From NCBI RefSeq assembly GCF_002127325.2, contig NC_035437.2, forward strand, positions 163,159,408-163,223,407: 64,000 nt of DNA, in the 5' to 3' direction. Source of the DNA: Helianthus annuus. Its lineage: Eukaryota; Streptophyta; Magnoliopsida; Asterales; Asteraceae. Positions 54,969-64,000 of the stretch are shown piece after piece. The notes under the pieces were generated by a model, which did not search any database, was not told where the DNA came from, and worked only from the letters and a program-made list of their open reading frames with translations. The position numbers were made by a program, and so were the translations under genes. Within the stretch, counting starts at the first letter, position 1. Every line of letters begins with the position of its first letter.

Positions 54969-57900
54969 TTATTTTACTATGTCTCTTATATTGAAGTCCT
55001 CCCACCTCTCCCATTCTAAACCATTTAATCTCGATTTGCTTTTTAACCATAAAAACGTGTCTGTCTTGATGTCTTCGAATACATTCTCTCCTGATCTTAT
55101 TGTGCCATTAAACTCTTTTCCATTTCTCGCTTTCCAAATATGCCACATAGTCGCTTGTATCACCATTTTCACAATTTTCTTCCACTCTGTAGATCCTTTT
55201 AACCCATCCGCATATGTTAATACCTTCTCACACGAACTGGTGTCCGCCGTGGAGGGTATCTTCAACCAATTGATGACTTTTCTCCACACCATTATCGATG
55301 CCTGACATTCGCTGATGAGGTGTTCGATGGATTCTTCCGATGTTCTGCATCTAGGGCATAAGTAATCTCCTAACTCAATGCCTCTTCTCCTCAATTCAAT
55401 TTTACCCGGAATTCTGCCAATTCCCACCCTCCATGTGAAGTAGTTGATTTTTGAAGGTAACCACGAGTTCCAGTGCAGCCATCTTTCTTCCCGTTCGCTT
55501 TCCGATTGCTTGTTAATCTCATCTTTTACTGCCGCCACTGTGAAGTCTTCCCAGTTCTTAATCATCCATCCCCATCGATCCTTTCCTGTAAGTGATTTTA
55601 TTTTGTTTAATTCGTTTAACATTCCTGTCCACTGGGACCATTCTTCATCAGTACTTGGAGGTCTCGACCAATCAATATTCCACTGCACTTCATTTTGTAG
55701 TCTTATGGCAAACTCTGATACTCAAGCCTGTTGGTTTTTTGCAATCCTAAACAGATCTGGGAACTGTTTTTTAAATGATCTCTCTCCTGTCCATCTATCC
55801 AGCCAGAATTTAACCTCTGTACCGTCTCCCAATTTCGCCATTAGTCGATCTTCCAAGTTTATACCTTTACTTTCCAGTACTCTAAACGAATTCACGATGT
55901 CTTTCCACAATCCGTAGATTCTGTTATTAACGGGGAAATATTTTTGGCTCCTCATTTTAGCATGGATTGCCTTTATAACCCTAGTCCATAGAGCTTTTGG
56001 ATTGTTCTTGTACTTCCACCCCCATTTTGCCAGCAATGCTAGGTTGGCACTTCCCATATCCCCGATTCCAAATCCTCCATCTCTTTTTGATCTTACCATT
56101 TTATTCCATGCTATCCGCCGGATCTTTTTTTTTCCATCATTCTTCCCCCACACGAAATCTCTACGAATTGCCTCTAGTTTTTGTATAACTTTCTTTGGTG
56201 CTGGATACATCGAAAAATAGTAATTAGGTAGGGCTCCCATTACCGCTTTTACTAGGACCAATCTTCTGGCAAAAGATAAGCATTTAGCCTTCCAAGCCGA
56301 GAGTTTGCTGTTAAACTTATCCAGAACTGGTTTCCAGAACTTCACCCGTTTCATGTTTGCTCCTATGGTTAAACCAAGGAACCGGAACGACAATTCACCT
56401 TTCCTACAATTCAGTTTAGCTGCCATACTTTCGATTTCCTCCTCATCTACACCCACTCCGTATAGCTTGGATTTGTATAAGTTAACTTTTAGTCCCGAGC
56501 ATGCGTAAAAGCATCTCAGGAATCTATTCAAATTTAATATATTTGTCTCGGACCATTCTCCCATGAAAATTACATCATCCGCATAACATAGATAGGATAT
56601 GCACGGGCCTTTGTTTGGTAGTTTTACTCCTCTGAATGCTCCTCTTTCCCCCGCCCTAGACATAATAACGTCTAATGCTTCCATTGCTAGAATAAATAAG
56701 AAAGGTGATAGGGGATCACCTTGTCTTAATCCTCTTTGTAGTTTATATTCTGAAGTTGGAGATCTGTTTACTAATACCGAAGCCCAACTCGATTTTAGAC
56801 ATGCTCCGATCCATTTCCTCCATAGAAACGAAATGGAAATTTCATCGCTTTTAGATTCGCCAAAAGGAACTTCCAGTTTATTGAATCATATGCTTTCTCA
56901 AAGTCTACTTTGAAAACAAATATTTTTTGCTTGTTTTTCTTAGCCCAAGATATAACCTCGCTTGCAATAACAGGGCCGTCAAAGATGGATCTACCCTCTA
57001 TGAAAGCCGTCTGTACCGGGGCAACTACTGAGCTTAGTACCTTTTTTATTCTAGTCGCTAATACCTTAGCTATTACTTTGTATAATACTCCAATCAGTGA
57101 GATAGGTCAATATTCGCTTACGTCTTTGGGGTCCCTCGTCTTTGGGATAAGTGCTACAAAAGAAGGATTGCAACCTCTGTCGATACGTGCTTTCTCATGG
57201 AACTCCTTAAGTGCTCCCACAAAGTATTTCTCCAATTGATCCCAGAACTTTTTAAGAAATTTGAAAGAAAATCCGTCAGGCCCAGGGACCCTGTCACTTC
57301 CGCAAGCCCAGACTGCTTTCTTAATCTCTTCTTTTGAGAACTCAGCGACCAACTTGTTTGCCTGTTCTTCTGAGATTTGCAAGAAGCCTCTACCATCAAG
57401 AGTAGGTCTTTCATTTACAGGTTCTGTGAATCGTGACTTGAAGCTTTGTAGAATGAATTCCTTAATTAGCTTAGGCTCCGTTTCCATATACCCGTTTATT
57501 TTTATTGCATTTATTCGATTTTCGCTTTCCGACAATTTATTATTCTGTGAATGAACTTCGAATTTTCATCACCTAATTTCGCCCACCTCATCTTTGCTTT
57601 CTGTTTTAAATCTTCCAACCTCCTTTTCTCATATTTCTTTATTTTCCATTTAGTTTGTATTCTTTTCTCCTTTTCCATTCTTGTGAGGCTTCGGGTTTTT
57701 GCCATTTTGACGATGTCTTCTACAGCTTTCTTGTTCTCATGTAGCTCTTTATCCACTCTTAGCTTTGTCTCTCTCCTCCATTGCTTGATGTCACCTTTAA
57801 GTCTTTTCAACATACCCGCCACTTCCTTTACCGAGTTCGACACGTCTCCATATTCACCCAAAACTTTGTCTACCACTTCTTCGATTCCATGTAGTTCCAC

Positions 57901-58639
57901 CCAACTATTATAGAATCTAAAAGGAATTGGACCAAAATCCGGTGAAGAATAAACCAACGAAAGAGGGCTGTGATCCGATAGATTCCTTGTTAGTGCTTCA
58001 AATTTCTCCGTTGGCCATCTATTCATAAACTCGTTACAAACTAAAACCTTGTCTATTTTACTAAGGCTGGATCCATCTTCCGGCATGTATGTAAACTTGT
58101 AACCCCCATTTGATATTCTAACAACCCTGATTCTGCTATAAACGTGTTGAATATCATTGCATTATAGTTATCAAATCTTGAAATCATTCTATCCCCCTCT
58201 TCTCTCACTTTGTTAAAATCTCCCATCATGATCCATAGTCCTTCTTTTTGTTCTTTGATGCTCTTTAGTTCCTCCCATAAGTTTCGTCTATGCATTGGCT
58301 CACACAGAGCGTAGATATTAGCTATATTAATATTTATCTCAGTACATGCTATACGTCCAGAGATAAGTAAAAAAGACTCGCTCCTTGTCACACTAGCCCT
58401 GGAAAAATCCTTGGATCCCATGCCGAGACTAGGCCTCCCGATCTTCCCATAGCAACTGTTGATTCCCATTCCATCTCAACTTGGCCCCAAAATCTTCCGA
58501 CCGTCACTACATCTATATTCGAGACTTGAGTTTCTTGCAAACATAAGAAAGATGAATTGTTTTCTTTTACCAGTCTACTAATCCAAGCTGGTTTCTCTAT
58601 TCCCCCAGTGCCTCTGATATTTATTGATAAAAAATTCAT
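54969..58639 (-). pseudogene. LINE ORF2: endonuclease, reverse transcriptase, zf-RVT domain
   Basis: ORF2 starts MNFLSINIRGTGG at 58639; its ATG overlaps the ORF1 stop as ATGA. The endonuclease/exonuclease/phosphatase fold shows FLCLQETQ, IMMGDFNKVREEGDRM and LSDHSPLSLVY. After a Lys/Arg-rich linker, reverse transcriptase begins near 57500 (GSDRVPGPDGFSFKF), contains the catalytic SYLCYADDVIF (about 56580) and continues through RFLGLTIGANMKR. The zf-RVT domain follows (SKINYFTWRVGIGRIP, then LCPRCRTSEESIEHLISEC), ending at 54969. Breaks: frameshifts near 58400, 58070, 57520, between 57107 and 56684 (several, with stops), and a TGA at 55722-55724 where Arg (CGA) is likely original. The protein would nick target DNA and prime reverse transcription there. 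Inactive. Confidence 0.9.
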
Positions 58640-59097
58640 GGTTCTTCATTCGACTCCAATTCCTCTCGGATGATCCTGGTAATTTCTGACCGGTACCCGG
58701 AGATCCTTACTCTTATCCTTTTGCCCATTTGCATTGTTTCATCTATTTCCTCATGTGGTTCAACCGCTGGCTCTTCATTCAGATCAAAAGTTCTATCTAT
58801 TGGATCAATCAAATCATCATTTGCCAACTGATCATTAGCTGTTGATTCTCCATTTGTCCTTGGTCTTTTATGTTTCTCCGGATTGGTAAAGGCACATTTT
58901 GATGCCCTCTTTTTCCTTTTCCTTGTAGCTTTTCTTTTACTAGTAGCCCATATCAGCTCTTTCAAATTGAATGGATCATCCACTGGCCCACTATCACTGT
59001 TTAATCCACCTTTATCTCTCTGATGCACCCTTTCATTTGGGCCTGTTTCCCCTACCGGTCCGTTATTTTCTAGCCCACCGTAATTCTTACTTCCAGC

Positions 59098-62000
59098 TGT
59101 CACACCCCGATATTTCCACGTATTACCGGTGGGCCCGGTGGGGAGTATCGTGACGTAGTTGATATCATCATAGTCAAACAACACAATTTAATGCACAGCG
59201 GAAGCAAAAGATGAATCACATTACAAACCGAATAAATAGTAATATCAAAGTATTACAACCAGACTTTAAAGGATCCACAGGCGGATCAAAAGATAAAATG
59301 ATCATTGTTCAACAGACTTTAACATCTAAAGCTTGCAAGACTTGGTTATTGATGCCAGGAGTAGCCAGCCTATTCCGTCTAGTACCTGCACTTAGCCTTT
59401 TTGGAAAATACGTCAGTTTACACTGGTAAATACAATTAACTGACTCATTTTGAAAGGAGTTTAAGAAAATTGATTTGGATGCACAAGGCACAAAATATCT
59501 TTTATAACTTGGGACAATTATTTAAAAATAATCTTGCATACAGTTTTACTTATTTGTCGTCTGTCAAGGCCGGTTAGAAGAGCCGGACAAGATTAACTGA
59601 CACGCCACATGGATAATGCCCACAAGGTTGATTCCTTTAAGTGGATTACCAGTTTTTACATATGCAATTGTCAGGTGTATGCCTACACCTCGTGCTTAGG
59701 TCGTGACCATTTCAATGAATGATGCCAAGGATATCCGGGACATGGTCATTTAACCCCCAAAGGCCATACACCAAATAATACAGATTAAAACGGGTTATGT
59801 AAATACATTAATCACAATCCGATTTAAATGACTACACACCCGACCAAGCGGTATTATTATAATACCGTATCCCAAGCCCGTATAGGGAAAATAAGTTAAA
59901 AGTATTTACCTGAGTAAGTATAAATCACAAACAGCGAGTGCAAGTAGCTTTTACCGGGCTCCTAATCTGGAACGAAGGTTTTTAATAACCTATTAGATTT
60001 CTAACGGGTCTTAATTAAGCCTAAACTTAGACCGGTTAGTTTTAAAAGAAGATACGGTTCAAAACACAAGATTAAGCGAAGACCGGATTAGAATGTGGTT
60101 TAGACCCGACAAGCTTGTATACTTGTTTAATATGGGTAAACTAAACACATTCTGGATTTTGAGATAAAAATGATAAGGTTTGACCCGTTTCCGCTGATTT
60201 ATGCAAACTAGTTACATAAACCGTACCGAACGCGAAAAGTGCGTAACGGTAACCAAATGAGTCATGAACAGGTTTCCTAAGTTATTATACCTTAAACATG
60301 TTTTGATATTAGTAGGATACCTCCCATTATGCCCGAAATGAATTTAAACTCAAATTATGCCCCGTAGGGGTAATTTGGTCATTTTAAAGCTTTAAAAAGA
60401 GTTTAAATATAAATCTGAGTTTCAGGTCTAATATAATCTGTAAAAATATGTATTTTCATAAGTCATAACATTAGGGTATTGAATATATGTAAAATTTATC
60501 TTTTATAACCAAACTATGCACCGTAGGGGCATTTTGGTAATTTTACATAGGCTTTAAAGGTCAAAATTAGCATTATGAGTTTAAAACTTTTTCTTACTGT
60601 TTAATTATGAAAATTTACTTAAAACATCAGTAGGTATCAAACCTTATATGTTAAAAATAGTTTTAACTTATACTATGCGTTAAAAACGCGTAAAAAGGCG
60701 ATTTTAAGCGATTTTCGGGTTTTATAAGAAAAGCTGATATTTTTATCATTCCAGAAAGCTTAAAATGTTTTATTTATCATATAAAATCAGTAGCAAAAGT
60801 TTGGTATCAAAATGTTATGTAAAACTTATTTTATGCATGAAAAGGGTAAAATCGACAATTAACGAATTAAAGCTATAACCCTATGTTATGCTCAGCCTAA
60901 AAATAAATAAAAATCTTCAAAAATCCCAAAATATTATTTTACATCAGTAGGTAAAAAGTTTAATATCAAAAATTGGGTTTAGATAGGCTTTATGCTAATT
61001 ATACCGTTTAATTAATAAAAGCTTTCTATTTACGCTATTGAGCATAACTCTTATTCTAGACCTCAAACTGATGTCAAAATTTATGAGCAAGTTTATAAAT
61101 CAGTAATAAAGGTTTCTATTCTTTCACATTTTCAAAAATATCGTTTTAAGGTTGAAAGGGCATAATGGTCAACAGTTAAGCATATAATGGAAACATGCAA
61201 ATGATGCGGATAACTGAGGAACCAAGTTGTATAATCACAGAGGGTTATACTAACATGTAACCTGGTCTTAATAAAGTTCTAAGGCATGTCTAAAGTATGC
61301 TATAACGGGTCAGAACTGAAAGTCAAAGCAATAGTCAACTTTTGCGACTTTCGGTTCCAAACCGAGCTTAGACTGGAAATTGTCGGGTTGAACATGCTTA
61401 GACATGTTCTTTCATTAATTACCAAGTTATATGAATGATAAAACAGGTTATATGGCTTCTACATTGTTAATTATGTATTTATTTGAAAAATTGCTTTCTG
61501 TTGACTTTTTATAATCAAGTTTGACCCGACAATTGACCTAGTTAGAGTGGGAATCCTAGAGTACCCTTTTAAAGGTTTATTACCCACATAATTACCAACT
61601 CAAGGCTACTCTTAATTCGAGAATTGACTGGACCATTAGTGATTAATCACTAAGTCAAACCTTAATTACGACGGGTTTGACTTTAGGCCATTAAACTAAT
61701 AAAACTGAATTAAGAGAGGTTAAGGAAGCTTACAATAGTCCTAATCACAATTATGGAACTTAAGGAAACTTGTTGAAGACCAGAGAAACTCCAGAGATCA
61801 GCTTGAAATGATTTTGAAGTGGCAAGTCCATATGTTGCAACTTCAAGTTCTTTATATAGGAACCCAAAATGCACAAGATCATTACACCCAAGTCTACAAA
61901 AGTTCCCTGATCAACCCATGTGTCCCTATGCATGCAAAACTATTGGCCATGCTCCAGTATTTTGAAAACCAGCTCTTTAAGGAGGTGCAACTGGTTATAA

Positions 62001-62697
62001 CAGGCAACTGCCATTTTCTGCTGCCAGCGACAGCCTTACGGACCGTAAGCAATATCCTTTGCGGACCGTAAGCACCTCTTACGGACCGTAAGTTAAAAAC
62101 CATACGGTCCGCAACCGACCTTGATCTGAGATGCCCAGTTACAAACCTTGCGGACCGTAAGCCCTTGGCTTTGCGGTCCGTATCCGCTTTTTATTTATTT
62201 CTGCCCAACTCCACCACCTTACGGGCCGTAAGGTGGTCTTCTTGCGATCCGTAAGCCCTCATCAGAAGACAAAAATTTTGTGAACTCTTAGGTTTGACCA
62301 TGCATTCTTTACAACTTCGAATCTCATGCCTTAATCAGCAGGAGTGGACCATTAATCAGACTTTTGCATGCTCTTGAAAGTGTTGCCATGCACTTACACA
62401 TCCTTGGATTTTATTGATGAATGCTTTTGAAGGGAATTTGTCGTATGAAACATAGGATCCATTGCTTATGCCAATTTGGATTGTACATTATCAAAATAAC
62501 CGGATTTGAATATATTAGATGTTTATAAGATATATTAAGGTTTGGGATTTATAAGTAGGTCGCTCAGAGGTATTAATTAACATGTCAACACTTTTAAATC
62601 CTTCCATACATCTTTTATTTGATCCGGGTTTATGGCTCGTTTACCTTACATGACACGTGTCTTTATTTTATTGGGTATGATTTTACGAGGTGTTACA
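59098..62697 (-). repeat. Element K: solo LTR (3,600 bp) of the element A family
   Basis: Its reverse complement starts TGTAACACC and ends GTGTGACA, aligning end to end with 1153-4748. No internal gypsy sequence adjoins either end; LINE ORF1 resumes on both sides. The flanking pentamers CCAGC (59093-59097) and CCGGC (62698-62702) differ at one base, consistent with an old target duplication. Solo LTRs arise by recombination between the two LTRs of one insertion. No credible ORF is present. Confidence 0.92.
61850..62255 (-). promoter_or_regulatory. U3 of solo LTR K: array of eight GTAAG palindromes upstream of a TATA box
   Basis: Copies or variants of CTTACGGACCGTAAG lie at 62035-62049, 62058-62072, 62078-62092, 62101-62114, 62147-62161, 62170-62182, 62217-62233 and 62241-62255. 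Two are perfect apart from the central base; others read CTTGCGG or CTTGCGATCC. On the minus strand the TATA box CCTATATAAAG (61860-61850) is about 175 bp downstream of the array. Spacing is irregular, so this is a binding-site cluster and not a tandem satellite. Confidence 0.6.
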
Positions 62698-64000
62698 CCG
62701 GCCTAACATCATCGTCTCCGACTGCCGGCGTATCCTCTACTTGTCCATTCACCGACGTATTTTCCTCATTACCATTCCCCGGACTATTTTCATCACCCGT
62801 ATTGCCTACATTTTCATTTTCCTCATCGTTTTCCCCATACTCATTTTCCATGTTATCATAACCGTCGTTTTCCATTCTAAACTCAGGTAGGTTCACAAAT
62901 ACCGAATCATCTTTGACAAACTTTGGTGACCAACTGCCTAAGACTTCTGACACCCAGCATTTAAATGCTGTTTCTTTATATACTACATCCACTTCTGTGT
63001 TAATCAATTGGCCTGTTTTGACAATGATGCCAATGTGGGCCGACGATAAATCTACGTCTTCAATACTAATATCACCCACTTCCACCACCTTTCCAATTGA
63101 ACTTGCTATAGCATTTAGATTGTTCTTACACCTTAGGCTACCCGAAATATCAAAGACACTTACCCATGCTATTCTGTCATATTGATTCATGTTTTCTTTC
63201 CACACATTCCCATTATTAAAATATTCGCCCCACTGTTTTCTATAATTTGTAAGGAAGTCTGTAGTCACCATTTGAGAACCAAATGTCACCAGTATACTTA
63301 ACCCTCCTAGGTACCTTATCTCCATTGTGTCCGAGAATAACTCACTCAGTATTTGTTTTGCTCTGAACAAGATTTGTATTGTTTTGGCCTCCATACATAC
63401 CGTCCTTTTACTCCAATCCGTTATGTCTGCTGATGATGGTTTTGACAGAGTAATCGTCTCTCTCCTCATGTGTTCTTCCCTCCTGCCACAACTTCTGCAT
63501 AAGACCAATCATTGTTCCAGACTTTTTGGTTCTTTGGCATCATCATTGTCCATCATTCCTTCTACCATTTTCCTCGTATCTTCCCCCCACATGCTGGGTC
63601 TTCCCCTAACCTCCATCCTCCTCCTCCATTGTCCTCCATTTGACTTCTTGTTACCCCCTCCTCCTTATCTTCATCTCTTTTAAACTTTGAAACATTTGCT
63701 TTGATCCTTATATCACCGAACCATACATTATTTAAAGCCTGTACCAATTTGTTTATGTCTCTAATCTTTTTGAATCTTGCAAACGCAAATCTCTTTCCTT
63801 TTAAGTCTCTTTTTCTGGGGAAGTATACGTCCGACAAGAATCCACACCTTCTTATTTCCAGCCAAATGTCTTTTTCCGGCACCACTTCTGGTAAATTTGT
63901 TAAGAATATGGTGGTACTTGGTTCTGCGTCTTCACTTTCCTTACCTTTCTTCTTTCTTACCGTCTCCCAATCATCTTCTTCCATTGTTTTATCTCTATCT

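Larger units (their letters stand above)
54830..63984 (-). mobile_element. Element J: L1-type LINE, nearly full length, many lesions, split by solo LTR
   Basis: The minus-strand order RNA-recognition ORF1, then endonuclease-reverse transcriptase-zf-RVT ORF2, then an A-tail (T run at 54830-54838 on the plus strand) defines a plant L1-type LINE. The ORF1 start is at 63984, only 16 bases from the window edge, so the 5' UTR and the target duplication cannot be seen. The 3' UTR (54839-54968) contains the repeated AAAGC run CAAAGCAAAGCAAAGC. Solo LTR K (59098-62697) interrupts ORF1. Multiple frameshifts in ORF2 show that the element is old. Confidence 0.92.
58636..63984 (-). pseudogene. LINE ORF1 with RRM domain, interrupted by solo LTR
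   Basis: Starts MEEDDWETVRKKKGKESED at 63984. An RRM RNA-binding domain follows, with RNP2-like TIFLTNLP and RNP1-like LKGKRFAFARF. The first frame stops at 63562, and the continuation (63508 onward: ADITDWSKRTVCMEAK, IAWVSVFDISG) is in another frame, so at least one shift lies between. An acidic Asn/Glu-rich section reaches the solo LTR at 62698. Beyond it, in the same sense, the C-terminal part resumes at 59097 (GSKNYGGLENNGPVGE, a basic KRKATRKRKKRASK stretch) and ends at 58636. ORF1 protein would coat LINE RNA. The LTR insertion is clean, with near-matching duplications. Confidence 0.88.

Noticed and set aside
62035..62255. Regularly repeated palindromes resembling a CRISPR array
   Set aside because: Spacing is irregular, repeat units vary, and the context is a eukaryotic LTR promoter. 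Not CRISPR.

Overview
This is a stretch of plant nuclear repeat DNA, almost certainly from a eudicot and probably from Asteraceae. The family guess rests on the mix of long-LTR Ty3/gypsy elements with GTAAG-type palindromes, Sirevirus-like copia elements and a GAGCTCG-rich hAT repeat. The species cannot be fixed from sequence alone. I found no intact cellular gene and no structural RNA gene. Nearly all of the 64 kb is explained by transposable elements inserted into one another. Most have boundaries fixed by matching LTRs or terminal repeats plus perfect target-site duplications (TSDs).

Layout, left to right (letters are my own labels). (A) 1-4748, plus strand: 3' end of a Ty3/gypsy element, integrase tail plus a 3.6-kb LTR, inserted into (B). 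(B) A minus-strand Ty1/copia element: broken gag/protease at 4749-6058 and a 5' LTR at 7326-7749 plus 15252-15456. (C) 7750-15246: a complete Ty3/gypsy insertion (TSD TTAAG) inside the LTR of B, with intact gag but ruined pol. 15457-17356 holds Helitron-like ends, the tail of an unidentified coding sequence and a hAT-type element (16427-16964, TSD TATAGATT). (D) 17357-32187, plus strand, TSD ACAAC: a Sirevirus-like copia element with no gag-pol, only the extra 3' gene. (E) 19426-26551, minus strand, TSD AACTC: a gag-only element nested in the leader of D. (F) 32371-41906: a non-autonomous hAT element (TSD ATCATAGT). It is split by (G), a nearly intact Ty3/gypsy element at 32600-40539 (minus, TSD CAAAA), and also carries (H), a fold-back Mutator-type MITE at 40826-41201 (TSD TATTTAAAA). 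(I) 41946-54671, minus strand, TSD ATGTG: a Sirevirus-like copia element with gag, pol and the same extra 3' gene as D. (J) 54830 to at least 63984, minus strand: an L1-type LINE. Its ORF1 is split by (K), a solo LTR at 59098-62697 of the same family as the LTR of A.

How the parts may work together: C (gag without working pol), D (extra gene only) and E (gag only) all have LTR pairs that differ at only about 1% of sites by eye, yet each lacks essential functions. They must have been copied with enzymes supplied by other elements. G and I are the kinds of autonomous relatives that could do this. In D and I the extra 3' gene is preceded by a similar block with a G-box and a TATA-like sequence at matching distances, which suggests it has its own promoter. 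Several gypsy LTRs carry strong GTAAG-armed palindromes just upstream of their TATA boxes. Coordinates of element ends come from reading the sequence by eye; divergence counts are approximate.
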